Positions 8,691 to 17,248 of a DNA stretch of 64,000 nt are shown here, piece after piece (within the stretch, counting starts at the first letter, position 1; each line of letters begins with the position of its first letter). Under the pieces are notes generated by a model. That model did not search any database, was not told the origin of the DNA, and worked only from the letters and a program-made list of their open reading frames with translations. This DNA comes from Stenotrophomonas sp. Marseille-Q4652 (GTDB lineage: Bacteria; Pseudomonadota; Gammaproteobacteria; Xanthomonadales; Xanthomonadaceae), in NCBI RefSeq assembly GCF_916618915.1, contig NZ_CAKAKE010000001.1, forward strand, positions 124,001-188,000, in the 5' to 3' direction. The position numbers were made by a program, and so were the translations under genes.

Positions 8691-9122
8691 ATGCGCTGGG
8701 ACGTTTCCATCTGGGCCGCATTGGCGCTGGTGCTGATGGCTGCCGAGGCGCTCGCGCCCGGCGCCTTCATGCTGTGGATGGGCTTTGCCGCGGCGGTGAT
8801 GTTCGCGCTGGTGCTGCTGGTACCCGGCATGTCGTTGCTGGTGCAGGTCGCGCTGTTCGTGGTGCTCAGCTTCGTCTCCATCCAGGTGTACCTGCGCTGG
8901 TTCCGCAACCGCGGCCGCCAGAGCGACCGGCCGCTGCTGAACCGCCGTGCCCAACAGCTGGTCGGCCGCGTGGTCGAACTGGACCGGGCCATCGTCGATG
9001 GCAGTGGCCGTGCCCGCGTCGACGATTCGCTGTGGGCCGTGGTCGGGCCGGACCTGCCGGTGGGCAGCCGCGTGCGCGTGGTTGCCGTGGATGGGATGAC
9101 GCTGAAGGTGCAGCCGGTCTGA
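8691..9122 (+). CDS. NfeD-family membrane protein
   Basis: A 143-residue protein with two or three N-terminal membrane helices ([39 protein letters not shown] and the next segment) and a C-terminal soluble OB-fold domain ([40 protein letters not shown]), the short NfeD (YbbK-like) architecture. NfeD proteins accompany SPFH proteins and probably organise or clip partner membrane proteins; the precise role is unknown. It is translationally linked to the upstream SPFH gene and followed by a perfect stem-loop. Confidence 0.9.
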   Translation: MRWDVSIWAALALVLMAAEALAPGAFMLWMGFAAAVMFALVLLVPGMSLLVQVALFVVLSFVSIQVYLRWFRNRGRQSDRPLLNRRAQQLVGRVVELDRAIVDGSGRARVDDSLWAVVGPDLPVGSRVRVVAVDGMTLKVQPV

Positions 9123-9126
9123 ACCA

Positions 9127-9160
9127 CCTGCGGCGGCGTATGGCGCCGCCGCAGGATTTT
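9127..9160 (+). terminator. Terminator of the SPFH-NfeD operon
   Basis: Perfect 12-bp stem CCTGCGGCGGCG / CGCCGCCGCAGG with loop TATGG, followed by ATTTT, immediately after the NfeD stop codon. Confidence 0.75.
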
Positions 9161-9207
9161 GGTCGCGGCCATCTGGGATAATGGCGTCCCTTTTGTGTGG
9201 AACGGCC

Positions 9208-10314
9208 ATGACCCAGAAGACCCGACTCAACGAATCCCACCGCTCGCTCGGCGCAAAGATGGTCGATTTCGGTGGCTGGGACATGCCCATCCACTACGGC
9301 TCGCAGATCGACGAACACCATCTGGTGCGTCGCGACGTGGGCATGTTCGACGTCAGCCACATGACCGTGGTCGACCTGCGCGGCGCACGCGTGCGCGAAT
9401 TCCTGCGCAGCCTGCTGGCCAACTCCGTGGACAAGCTCAAGGTGCCGGGCAAGGCCCTGTACTCGTGCATGCTCAACGAGCGCGGCGGCGTCATCGACGA
9501 CCTGATCGTCTACTTCCTGGGCGAGGACTTCTTCCGCATGGTGGTAAACGCCTCCACCCGCGAGAAGGACCTGGCCTGGATCCGCAGGCATGCCGCCGCC
9601 CTTGACGTGCAGGTCGAGCTGCGCGAGGACCTGGCGATCATCGCCGTGCAGGGCCCGCAGGCGCGCGCCAGGGTGCTGGAACTGGTGGCCGACGCCGATC
9701 GCGAGGCACTGGGCAAGCTCGGTCGCTTCGCCGCGCTGGACGTCCGCTCCACCGGTGGCGAAGCGCTGTTCGTCGCCCGTACCGGCTACACCGGCGAGGA
9801 CGGCTTCGAGATCCTGCTTCCGCAGGATGCCGTCGTGGCGTTCTGGAACCAGCTGCTGGAAGCCGGGGTGAAGCCGGCCGGCCTCGGCGCGCGCGACACG
9901 CTGCGCCTGGAAGCGGGCATGAACCTCTACGGCCAGGACATGGACGAGGACGTCTCCCCGTACGAAGCCGCGCTGGCCTGGACCGTGGCGATGGATGAGG
10001 GGCGTGCCTTCATTGGGCGCGACGCGCTCGAAGCGCAGCTGGCTGCCGGCAACGCCCGGCAGATGATCGGTCTGGTGATGGACGACAAGGGCGTGCTTCG
10101 CCATGGCCAGAAGGTGCTCACCGCGCAGGGCGAGGGCGAGATCCTCTCCGGCACCTTCTCGCCGACGCTCGGCAAGGCGATTGCGTTTGCCCGCGTGCCG
10201 CAGGGTGACCCGGGCCAGGTGCGCGTGGACATCCGCGGCCGCGAGGTTCCCGTGCGCGTGGTCAAGTTCCCGTTCGTGCGCGAAGGCCAGGCCCAGGCGG
10301 GCGTACAGGGCTGA
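9208..10314 (+). CDS. gcvT: Glycine cleavage system aminomethyltransferase GcvT
   Basis: A 368-residue T-protein. It transfers the methylene group from the aminomethyl-lipoyl arm of GcvH to tetrahydrofolate and releases ammonia. Signature segments are [43 protein letters not shown], the [14 protein letters not shown] strand, and [24 protein letters not shown] 9208 follows AACGGCC; an in-frame ATG at 9181 would add nine poorly conserved residues. GATAAT at 9177-9182 could be a -10 element, but no matching -35 is visible. gcvH follows after a 99-base gap with its own hairpin; gcvP is not in the window. Confidence 0.96.
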   Translation: MTQKTRLNESHRSLGAKMVDFGGWDMPIHYGSQIDEHHLVRRDVGMFDVSHMTVVDLRGARVREFLRSLLANSVDKLKVPGKALYSCMLNERGGVIDDLIVYFLGEDFFRMVVNASTREKDLAWIRRHAAALDVQVELREDLAIIAVQGPQARARVLELVADADREALGKLGRFAALDVRSTGGEALFVARTGYTGEDGFEILLPQDAVVAFWNQLLEAGVKPAGLGARDTLRLEAGMNLYGQDMDEDVSPYEAALAWTVAMDEGRAFIGRDALEAQLAAGNARQMIGLVMDDKGVLRHGQKVLTAQGEGEILSGTFSPTLGKAIAFARVPQGDPGQVRVDIRGREVPVRVVKFPFVREGQAQAGVQG

Positions 10315-10323
10315 TGCATCCGT

Positions 10324-10349
10324 CCCGGGCAGGCACCCGCCTGCCCGGG
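10324..10349 (+). terminator. Stem-loop between gcvT and gcvH
   Basis: Perfect 11-bp stem CCCGGGCAGGC / GCCTGCCCGGG with loop ACCC, ten bases after gcvT. It lacks an immediate T-run, although T-rich sequence (GTTTTCTGTTGTTTTT) begins about 20 bases later. It could terminate or attenuate transcription between gcvT and gcvH, or stabilise the gcvT 3' end. Confidence 0.5.
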
Positions 10350-10413
10350 TGGCTAAACTAGTTGCGCGTTTTCTGTTGTTTTTCCCGACCACCGTTTTCT
10401 TCGGAGCAGTTCC

Positions 10414-10809
10414 ATGAGCGAGATCCCCGGCGACCTCAAATTCCTCAAGTCCCACGAATGGGCCCGTGCCGAAGGCAACGGCCGCGTCACCGTGGGTATC
10501 TCCGACCATGCCCAGGGCCTGCTGGGTGACCTGGTCTATGTCGAACTGCCGGGCGTGGGCGACAGCGTCCAGGCCGGCAACAGCGTGGCGGTGGTCGAGT
10601 CGGTCAAGGCCGCCTCCGATGTCTACAGCCCGGTCACCGGCAAGGTGGTCGAGGTCAACGATTCGCTGACCGACAAGCCGGAAACCATCAACGAGGATGC
10701 CTACGGCGAAGGCTGGCTGTTCGTGGTGCAGATCGACGATGCCGAGCAGCTCAACGAACTGCTGGGCCCGGACGACTACGCCGAGCTGCTGGAAGACGAC
10801 GCGCACTGA
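10414..10809 (+). CDS. gcvH: Glycine cleavage system H protein GcvH
   Basis: A 131-residue lipoyl carrier that shuttles the aminomethyl group between GcvP and GcvT. The lipoylation lysine is in [15 protein letters not shown], flanked by the conserved [19 protein letters not shown] and [25 protein letters not shown] 10414 is preceded by TTCGGAGCAG as ribosome site. Ends with a textbook intrinsic terminator. Confidence 0.97.
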   Translation: MSEIPGDLKFLKSHEWARAEGNGRVTVGISDHAQGLLGDLVYVELPGVGDSVQAGNSVAVVESVKAASDVYSPVTGKVVEVNDSLTDKPETINEDAYGEGWLFVVQIDDAEQLNELLGPDDYAELLEDDAH

Positions 10810-10829
10810 ACCTCGCTTTCCGCATCGAG

Positions 10830-10861
10830 AAAACGGTCGCCTCGCGCGGCCGTTTTTTTTG
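10830..10861 (+). terminator. Intrinsic terminator of gcvH
   Basis: Stem AAAACGGTCG / CGGCCGTTTT (one G-T pair) with a 7-base loop, followed by a run of eight T (10853-10860). Confidence 0.92.
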
Positions 10862-11299
10862 TCGCCGCCAGCGTGTCATCGCGAGGTGATGGATTCGCGC
10901 TGCCAGGGAGTGTCGGTCGTGCAGCCGCTGCATGCCGGTCGTTGCCGGTGCAGCCGGCACTCGCTTCGTCCATCGGCTGGCAAAAACGCTGCGCAGTTTT
11001 GCGCATTTGCATCATCGACCACGCATCCGGCATCGCCCTTCGACAAAATTCCTGGACCACCGTCGAGGGTGTTCGGGTGCCGAACAGCAACGTCTACGCC
11101 GTGTCATTTTTGCGGGCGGCACACTGGTTGCCTGCATGGTGCCGTCAAACAGAAACAGCTTATTTCCCGATGTTTTTTGCATGGGCTGCATATGCGCTGC
11201 CGGTGGTGCATCCGGTGGAAGGTGCGCAGGCATGACGCGATGGCGAATGCCGGCAACGCCGATCCGGCACATCGCGGAAAAAAAGTTGCGCGACGAGTG
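10862..11299. other. Non-coding stretch upstream of the H1-like gene; no convincing gene
   Basis: About 440 bases between the gcvH terminator and a strong promoter. Visibly lower GC than its neighbours, with A and T tracts (for example CGGAAAAAAAGTTGCG ending at about 11290). Open frames exist on both strands but show neither the GC-rich third-position pattern of the surrounding genes nor recognisable protein features. I see no tRNA. It may hold further promoter or protein-binding sites, or be decayed sequence. Confidence 0.5.
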
Positions 11300-11328
11300 T
11301 TGACAGTAAAAAAAACCGTGATTAGGTT
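11300..11328 (+). promoter_or_regulatory. Strong sigma-70 type promoter
   Basis: Consensus -35 TTGACA (11300-11305), a 17-base A-rich spacer and -10 TAGGTT (11323-11328). A transcript would start near 11335, about 278 bases before the H1-like start codon. Confidence 0.65.
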
Positions 11329-11334
11329 TCGCCC

Positions 11335-11503
11335 AGCAGACCTTGCCTGCGGAAGAGAGTGAGCCGGATCGACATCCAGACGCGAAGCACCACACGTAAA
11401 TCCGCCACGGTTCCAGTGATGGTGGAGAGGGCGGCGCTTCCTTCCGCGAAAATCGTCACCCAAGACACGACACCCGTATCTGCGTTCGATGCGGGTGTTT
11501 CCG
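11335..11503 (+). ncRNA. Candidate small RNA or long structured leader
   Basis: Non-coding transcript expected from the promoter at 11300. It ends in a terminator-like hairpin: ACACCCGTAT (11470-11479) pairs with ATGCGGGTGT (11489-11498) with one G-T pair and a 9-base loop, followed by TTCCGT. The T-run is weak, so the hairpin may instead act as an attenuator in the 5' leader of the H1-like mRNA. No Rfam-type family is recognised. Confidence 0.3.
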
Positions 11504-11612
11504 TATCCGTCGCGACGCGCGCGACGCGTCGGCGGACCCCGTGGCCGAGGCCGGCGGGTTTTGTTCCAACTGGGCGTTACAACTCCATAGATCACTGACG
11601 AGGAGCCATCCC

Positions 11613-12122
11613 ATGGCCACGAAGAAAGCTGCGAAGAAACCGGCCGCCAAGAAGGCGGTGAAGAAGGTCGCCAAGAAGGCCGCCGCCAAGAAGAGCGTGA
11701 GCAAGGTCGCCAAGAAGGCAACCGCCAAGAAGACCGTCAAGAAGCCTGCTGCCAAGAAGACGGTGAAGAAGGCTGCCGCCAAGAAGGCCACCGCCAAGAA
11801 GACCGTCAAGAAGGCTGCTGCCAAGAAGACGGTGAAGAAGGCTGCCGCCAAGAAGGCAACCACCAAGAAGACCGCCAAGAAGGCTGCTGCCAAGAAGACG
11901 GTGAAGAAGGCTGCTGCCAAGAAGACCGCGAAGAAGGCCACCGCCAAGAAGACCGTCAAGAAGGCTGCTGCCAAGAAGACGGTGAAGAAGGCTGCGAAGA
12001 AGGCCCCCGCGAAGAAGGCTGCCAAGCCGGCCGCCACGAAGGCCACCAAGAAGAAGCCGGCTGCTGCCAAGAAGAAGGCCGCCCCGGTGGCCCTCCCTGC
12101 GACCCCGGCACCGCTGATCTGA
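11613..12122 (+). CDS. Histone H1-like lysine/alanine-repeat DNA-binding protein
   Basis: A 169-residue, extremely basic low-complexity protein made almost wholly of repeats around AAKKTVKKA, with a hydrophobic tail (VALPATPAPLI). It resembles bacterial histone H1 C-terminal-tail proteins such as AlgP and HctB, which bind DNA non-specifically and help organise the nucleoid. At DNA level a 69-base (23-codon) unit starts at 11721, 11790 and 11859, with a partial copy at 11940. ATG 11613 is preceded by GACGAGGAGCC; an upstream in-frame start would add 24 non-basic residues and is unlikely. The gene has its own promoter, leader and terminator. Length is expected to vary between strains by repeat slippage. 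Confidence 0.88.
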   Translation: MATKKAAKKPAAKKAVKKVAKKAAAKKSVSKVAKKATAKKTVKKPAAKKTVKKAAAKKATAKKTVKKAAAKKTVKKAAAKKATTKKTAKKAAAKKTVKKAAAKKTAKKATAKKTVKKAAAKKTVKKAAKKAPAKKAAKPAATKATKKKPAAAKKKAAPVALPATPAPLI

Positions 12123-12145
12123 TTCATCCCCGATAGCCGTTCAGG

Positions 12146-12183
12146 ACTCCTTCCCCGACGCCCAGCGGGGGAGGAGTTTTTTT
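12146..12183 (+). terminator. Intrinsic terminator of the H1-like gene
   Basis: 12-bp stem ACTCCTTCCCCG / CGGGGGAGGAGT (one G-T pair), 8-base loop, then seven T (12177-12183). Confidence 0.92.
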
Positions 12184-12211
12184 CATGGGCGATCGTGGGA
12201 CAGCGACGAAG

Positions 12212-12239
12212 AAAAAAGGCGGCCAAGGGCCGCCTTTTT
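12212..12239 (-). terminator. Terminator of the serine hydrolase gene (bidirectional)
   Basis: Stem AAAAAGGCGGCC / GGCCGCCTTTTT with loop AAG. On the minus strand it follows the hydrolase stop codon and ends in a T-run; it would also work as a second terminator for the H1-like gene. Confidence 0.88.
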
Positions 12240-12262
12240 CGGTTGTGCAAAGGTTGCTGGTA

Positions 12263-13651
12263 TCAGCGCGGCGAGGCGGTGGCCCGCTCCGACGATGCGC
12301 CATTGCGGCCCTGGCCGCGCACACCATCGGCGCGCAGGTTGTCACTGCCGAAGTCGGCATCCACGTCCAGCCAGCGCTGCACCGGCAGGCCCATTGCGCG
12401 GTCGAGGATGGTCGGCAGCAGGCCGGTGGGCAGGCTGCTCTCGCCATTCCACAGGATCGCCACGCCCAGGTCCTGTCCGGGAACCAGTGCGGCCAGACCG
12501 CGGTAGCCCTGCACCGCGCCGGCATGGAACACGACCTGCTCGCCGGCGTAGTCGAACACACGCCAGCCCAGCGCATAGCCGGCCGAGTTCAGTCGTTGCC
12601 GGCGCCAGCCGGCGCGCATCTCGCCCGGAGTGCTGACCAGCGGGGCGTGCAGGGTGGCCAGCAGCGGTGCCGGCAGCACGTCCGGACGGTGCCCGGTATG
12701 GGCGAGCAGCCACTGCGCCATGTCACTGGCACTGGCATTGACGCCCGCTGCCGGGGCAACGCGGTAGTAGGTCGGCTTGGGATTGAGCGAGACCCAGCCG
12801 TTGCGGCTGCGCACGTGCGGTCGCGCCCAGCGCGAGCTGGCCTGGATGCCGGCCAGACCGAGGCTGGCGTCGTTCATGCCCAGCGGCTTGAAGATGCGAC
12901 GTTCGACCGCCTGCTCGTAGAAGCTGCCCGAGGCGGCGAACACCATGTCGCCAACCAGGCTGAAGGCCACGTTCTGGTAGGCATAGCACTCGCCCGGCGC
13001 GCACTTGAGCGGTGCGCTGGCCAGCTTGCGGGTGAGGGTGTAGTAGTCGGCGTTGGCCTCGATGTCGCGGTCGTAGGCGTTGTACGGCAGGCCGACGCGA
13101 TGGCTGAGCACGTCGGCCACGGTGACCTTGCGCGTGGCTTCGGGCGTACTGAGCTGGAAACCGGGAACGTAGTCGGTGACCTTGCTGTCCCAGCGCAGGG
13201 TGCCGTCGTTGACCAGCAGCCCGGCCATGGTGCCGGCGAAGGCCTTGGACAGCGAGGCCAGGCGGAACACGGTGTGCGCATCGATCGGCTCGGGGTTGCT
13301 GACGTCGGTGACGCCATAGCCACGCGCGCTGAGCACGCGGCCACCCTGGACGATGACCACCGCCATGCCCGGCACACGGTTGCCGTAGGTGAGCTGCTCG
13401 GCCATTGCCTCGAAGGCGGCCACGTCGAAGCCCGGTGCAAGCGGCTTGAGCTCGCCACCGAGGCTGGTGCGGTAGGGCAGGGGCTGCGTCGGCGAGGCCG
13501 GCGCGGTGTGTGATTCAAGGTTGGCGGGGAACGCGTCCGTCGCCGTGAGTGCCGGTGTCTGTGCAGTGGAAGTCAGGGCCAACGTCGCCAGCGCCCCCAT
13601 CAATCCCAATGCCACCGGACGGAAGCGCCAGCGTCTGCGGTTGTCTTTCAT
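12263..13651 (-). CDS. Secreted serine hydrolase, beta-lactamase (class C/PBP4b-like) family
   Basis: A 462-residue protein with an N-terminal signal peptide (basic RRRWRFR, then LGLMGALATLALTSTAQT). The catalytic domain has the class C/esterase motifs SxxK (RLASLSKAFAGT), YxN (CYAYQNVAFS) and, in place of KTG, HxG (VVFHAGAVQGYRG). The family includes AmpC-like beta-lactamases, D-aminopeptidases and esterases; nothing here shows that it gives antibiotic resistance, and no ampR regulator is adjacent. The C-terminal 60 residues are Gly/Arg/Ser-rich. Divergent from lemA with an 80-base gap. Confidence 0.88.
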   Translation of the reverse strand: MKDNRRRWRFRPVALGLMGALATLALTSTAQTPALTATDAFPANLESHTAPASPTQPLPYRTSLGGELKPLAPGFDVAAFEAMAEQLTYGNRVPGMAVVIVQGGRVLSARGYGVTDVSNPEPIDAHTVFRLASLSKAFAGTMAGLLVNDGTLRWDSKVTDYVPGFQLSTPEATRKVTVADVLSHRVGLPYNAYDRDIEANADYYTLTRKLASAPLKCAPGECYAYQNVAFSLVGDMVFAASGSFYEQAVERRIFKPLGMNDASLGLAGIQASSRWARPHVRSRNGWVSLNPKPTYYRVAPAAGVNASASDMAQWLLAHTGHRPDVLPAPLLATLHAPLVSTPGEMRAGWRRQRLNSAGYALGWRVFDYAGEQVVFHAGAVQGYRGLAALVPGQDLGVAILWNGESSLPTGLLPTILDRAMGLPVQRWLDVDADFGSDNLRADGVRGQGRNGASSERATASPR

Positions 13652-13731
13652 CGTGATCGATGCCTGTAAGCTAAGGCTGCACGCGATTCTAGCGCCGCTT
13701 TTCTATCAGTGCACAAACGGGGAGAAGATGA

Positions 13732-14337
13732 ATGGGCATGATGTTGATACTGCTCGTGTTTTTGGGCGTTTTTGTTGTCATTGCGGGCTGGGGCATCGGC
13801 CTCTACAACGGCCTGATCCGGGCACGCAACGCCTATCGCAACGCATTTGCACAGATCGACGTGCAGCTGCAGCGGCGTTTTGACCTGATCCCCAACCTGG
13901 TGGAAACCGCCAAGGCCTACATGGGCCACGAGCGGCAGACGCTGGAGGCGGTGATCGCCGCGCGCAACGCGGCACAGGCCGGACTGGCTGCCGCCAAGGC
14001 CGACCCGGGCGATGCCGCCGGCATGGCACAACTGGCCGCCAGCCAGGGCCAGCTCAATGGCGTGCTGGGCCGGCTGATGGCCGTGGCCGAGGCCTATCCG
14101 GACCTCAAGGCCAACCAGAACATGATGCAGCTGAGCGAGGAGCTGGGCAGCACCGAGAACAAGGTCGCTTTCGCCCGCCAGGCGTACAACGACGCGGTCA
14201 TGTCCTACAACAACCAGCGCGAGGTGTTTCCGGCCAGCGTGGTGGCCAATGCCTTCAACTTCAGCCCGGCGGCATTGCTGGACATCCCGGCCGACAAGCA
14301 GGCGCAGGTGCGCGAGGCACCGAAGGTCCAGTTCTGA
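13732..14337 (+). CDS. lemA: LemA family membrane protein
   Basis: A 201-residue protein with one N-terminal membrane helix (residues 3-22) and the LemA helical domain (LIRARNAYRNAFAQIDVQLQ, RRFDLIPNLVETAKAYMGHE, YPDLKANQNMMQLSEELGST, ENKVAFARQAYNDAVMSYNN, FPASVVANAFNFSP). Function is not firmly known; LemA genes usually sit directly upstream of a membrane Zn-peptidase (M48) or TPM gene. Here only the first codons of such a peptidase remain (see 14386). Ribosome site GGGGAGAAG precedes ATG 13732. Confidence 0.93.
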   Translation: MGMMLILLVFLGVFVVIAGWGIGLYNGLIRARNAYRNAFAQIDVQLQRRFDLIPNLVETAKAYMGHERQTLEAVIAARNAAQAGLAAAKADPGDAAGMAQLAASQGQLNGVLGRLMAVAEAYPDLKANQNMMQLSEELGSTENKVAFARQAYNDAVMSYNNQREVFPASVVANAFNFSPAALLDIPADKQAQVREAPKVQF

Positions 14338-14385
14338 AGCCACGCCCGCGGTTGAGACGGTGGTGGTGACACGCAGGGGACACGG

Positions 14386-14420
14386 ATGAACTTCTTTGAA
14401 CACCAGGCCCGGGCACGGGG
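14386..14420 (+). pseudogene. Remnant of M48-family metallopeptidase gene (first ~11 codons only)
   Basis: Forty-eight bases after lemA there is a proper start: AGGGGAC ribosome site, then ATG with MNFFEHQARAR, which matches from memory the N-terminus of M48 (HtpX-like) peptidases that follow lemA in this family. The next residues are unrelated: the DNA from about 14412-14422 onward is the antisense of the GMC oxidoreductase gene. The open frame continues to 14847 but that part is only the reverse of the GMC sequence. Best explained by a deletion that removed the rest of the peptidase gene. Confidence 0.6.
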
Positions 14421-15615
14421 CGGCCGCCGGATCGGCACTGGCCAGGGTGATGCGGCCACGGCTGCGTGGATGCAGGAAGCAGGCGTGCAGGGTATAGCCG
14501 TCGCCGGGCAGGCGATGCCGGCCGTGGTTGTCGAGCATCGCCGGGACGAAGTGCAGCTGGATGTCGGCGCGTTCGTCGGTGGCCACTGGCGAACGGATGA
14601 AACCACCGGCCTCGGCGAAATTGCTGGTGCCCGGCCCGCGACGGCCGCGCAGGAAGTAGTCGATGGCGGTCCTCAGCTCGCTGGTGCGGTCATAGCTCAC
14701 GCCCGGCACGGTATGGCGCAGCGTGCAGATGTCCAGGTGGTCCTGCAGGTTGCCGCCGACCTGTGGCTGGTCCAGCCGTACGTCGATGCCGTGCCGGCGC
14801 AGTTCGTCGGCCGGGCCGATGCCCGAGAGCATCAGCAACTGCGGTGAGTTGATCGCGCCGGCACTGAGCAGTACTTCCGCGCTGGCCGCGGCGTGGTGGC
14901 GCCTGCCGCCCACGGCATAGTCCACGCCGGTGATGCGGCCGTGGCCGATGCGCAGGCGCTGCACCAGCGCGCCGGTGACCACGTGCAGGTTGGCACGCCC
15001 GCGCGCCGGGGCAAGGTAGGCCACCGCCGACGAGCAGCGGGCGCCATCCTTCTGCGTGACCTGGTACAGGCCCACGCCGAGCTGGTCAGGGCCATTGAAG
15101 TCGTTGTTGAAGGCATAACCGGCCTGCTGCCCGGCCTCGATGAAGGCGGCCGACAGCGGGTTGTGGTGGCGCAGGTCGGAGACATGCAGCGGGCCGGAAT
15201 CACCGTGCAGCGCGTCGGCACCGCGGGTGTTGCATTCGCTGCGGCGGAAGTAGGGCAGCACGCTGGCCCAGTCCCAGCCGTGTACCCCGGCGGCGGCCCA
15301 GTCGTCGTAATCGGCCGGCACGCCGCGCACGTAGCACATCGCGTTGATCGAGCTGGAGCCGCCGAGCACCTTGCCGCGCGGCCACCACAGCCGCCGCCCC
15401 CGCAGTGCCGGCTCCGGTGCGGTGTCGTAGCTCCAGTTGACGCGACGGTTGTTGACCAGGCGCGCCAGTCCAGCCGGCATGTGGATGAAGGGATGCCAGT
15501 CGCGTGGACCGGCTTCCAGCAGCAGTACCCGGCAGGCGGGATCCTCGCTCAGGCGGTTGGCCAGTACGCAGCCGGCAGAGCCGGCACCGACGATCACGTA
15601 GTCGTACATATGCAT
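14415..15615 (-). pseudogene. GMC-family oxidoreductase (choline dehydrogenase-like), truncated at its 3' end
   Basis: The N-terminal ~400 residues are intact: FAD-binding YDYVIVGAGSAGCVLANRLS, LLLEAG, the GMC signature region GKVLGGSSSINAMCYVRG, the second signature LLSAGAINSPQLLMLSGIGP, and HLDICTLRHTVPG. The family is normally about 530-560 residues, ending with a domain that carries the catalytic His pair (usually in an HxxGTCRMG context). Here homology stops after ITLASADPAAAP, where the antisense of the M48 start and lemA begins; the frame stays open to a stop at 13648 but the last 250 codons are meaningless. Without the catalytic C-terminal domain it should be inactive. The start is 15615, or ATG 15609. 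Confidence 0.8.
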
Positions 15616-15764
15616 CCATCAAGGCGGCACGCTGCCGTCGGGCGAGCATAGGGCGGCAGCGGCGCGCCGGGGAAGATGCTGGCGATGTTGCAGCGCATCG
15701 GATACCGTGCGCGCATTCCGGCCGGGCTCGCGCCGGTATCTCCCCGACGTGGTCTGCCCAACGC

Positions 15765-17132
15765 ATGAATCATTCTTCGCAACCGGAAGCGCGCGGCAGC
15801 CTGCGCAAGGCCATCGCCGCCCTCGGCGTGGACTCGCCCGCCCTGTGGTGGTCGCTGCTGTATTTCTTCTGCCTGCTCAGCGGCTACTACGTGTTGCGTC
15901 CACTGCGTGATGCAATGGGTGCCTCGGCCGATGTCCTGGCGGTGTTCCCGCCGGCGCTGGTGGACTGGGCGGCGCGTGCGCAGGTGGAGCTGGGTGACTT
16001 CACCCTGCAGGTGCTGTTCACCGGCACCTTCATCTGCATGGTGCTGCTGCAGCCGATCTATGGCGCGCTGGTGTCGCGTTATCCACGGCGGGTCTTCCTG
16101 CCAGCGGTGTACCTGGCCTTCATCGCCTGCCTGCTGGTCTTCTACTGGGCGTTCGAACAGCGCATGCCGGGGCGCGGCGCGGCGTTCTTCATCTGGGTGG
16201 CGGTGTTCAACCTGTTTGCCGTATCGGTGTTCTGGAGCTACATGGCCGACGTGTTCTCCAACGAGGACGCCAAGAAGGTCTATGGCTACATCGGTGCCGG
16301 CGGGACCATCGGCGCGCTGACCGGCCCGGTGATCACCCGCACCCTGGCCGAGCAGGTCGGGGTGGGCAACCTGCTGCTGGTCTCGGCCGGCTTCCTGGCC
16401 GTGTGCCTGGTGGCGATCCTGCGGTTGCGGCGCTTTGCGCTGCGTCGCGAACGGCAGGGCTTGCAGCAGACCGGCGAGCAGGCGATGGGCGGCTCGGTGC
16501 TGGCCGGCCTGCGCCTGGTCTGGCAGGACCCGCTGCTGCGCGCGCTGGCATTGCTGATGTTCTTCGGCGTGGGCGTGGGCACGCTGCTGTACAACGAGCA
16601 GGCCGCCATCGCCCAGCGCTTCTTCATCCAGGACGCGGCCCGCACCGCGTACTACGCCAATATCGACCTGGCGGTTAACACCCTCACCATCGTCGTGCAG
16701 GTGCTGCTGACGCGCTGGCTGCTGCGCCGCTTCGGCATCGCGCCGCTGCTGCTGCTGCCGGCGCTGGCGATCCTGCTGGGCTTTGCGGTGCTGTCGGCCT
16801 CGCCGTTGCCGCTGCTGGTGGCGGTGGTGCAGGTGATGACCCGCGGCGGCGAGTTCTCGCTGGCCAAGCCGGCACGCGAAACGCTCTATACCCGGGTCAG
16901 TCGCGAGTCGCGCTACAAGGCCAAGGCCGTGATCGACACAGTGGTCTACCGTGCCGGCGACCTGACCTTCGTATGGCTGCACAAGCTGCTCTCGGCGATG
17001 GGCTCGCACCTGGTGTTCCTGGCCGGCGTCGGCGTGGCGGCGGGCATGACCGCCGGCGCGTGGAAGGTGATCCGTGCCCAGCGCGAACTGCCGCCGGACG
17101 AGGGCGTGGCCGCCAAACCGGCGGTCGGCTGA
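15765..17132 (+). CDS. MFS/NTT-type membrane transporter (ATP/ADP translocase-like)
   Basis: A 455-residue membrane protein with about 12 helices. The motif LLYFFCLLSGYYVLRPLRDA near the N-terminus and WSYMADVFSNEDAKKVYGYI in the middle are typical of the NTT/TlcA-like branch of MFS proteins, found in many free-living Xanthomonadaceae as well as in nucleotide parasites. Substrate is unknown; nucleotide exchange should not be assumed. ATG 15765 follows the GMC pseudogene on the other strand; longer in-frame starts run into the opposite gene and lack membrane character. Confidence 0.82.
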   Translation: MNHSSQPEARGSLRKAIAALGVDSPALWWSLLYFFCLLSGYYVLRPLRDAMGASADVLAVFPPALVDWAARAQVELGDFTLQVLFTGTFICMVLLQPIYGALVSRYPRRVFLPAVYLAFIACLLVFYWAFEQRMPGRGAAFFIWVAVFNLFAVSVFWSYMADVFSNEDAKKVYGYIGAGGTIGALTGPVITRTLAEQVGVGNLLLVSAGFLAVCLVAILRLRRFALRRERQGLQQTGEQAMGGSVLAGLRLVWQDPLLRALALLMFFGVGVGTLLYNEQAAIAQRFFIQDAARTAYYANIDLAVNTLTIVVQVLLTRWLLRRFGIAPLLLLPALAILLGFAVLSASPLPLLVAVVQVMTRGGEFSLAKPARETLYTRVSRESRYKAKAVIDTVVYRAGDLTFVWLHKLLSAMGSHLVFLAGVGVAAGMTAGAWKVIRAQRELPPDEGVAAKPAVG

Positions 17133-17248
17133 GCGGCCCTCAGGGCGCGATGGCTGCCGCGCCGCCCTCGCTGTTGCGGTGGATGCGTGTTGACGGGAAG
17201 CTGCCGGGCATTCCTCCAGCAGCCGCCTGCCGCATGCCTGCCATAGGC

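Noticed and set aside
9156..9207. Glycine riboswitch ahead of gcvT
   Set aside because: Only about 50 bases lie between the preceding terminator and the start codon, too short for a glycine aptamer, and no conserved core is seen.
11613..12122. Tandem repeats considered as a CRISPR array or VNTR element
   Set aside because: The repeats have no unique spacers and encode a continuous Lys/Ala protein with a proper ribosome site and terminator.
12263..13651. Calling the serine hydrolase an AmpC resistance beta-lactamase
   Set aside because: It has SxxK, YxN and HxG, but the KTG triad member is replaced and no ampR is adjacent; the family includes many esterases and peptidases.
13648..14414. Continuation of the GMC reading frame for about 250 codons to a stop at 13648
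   Set aside because: This part is the exact antisense of lemA and the M48 start. lemA is clearly coding, so the extension is only an accident of high GC and the deletion junction.
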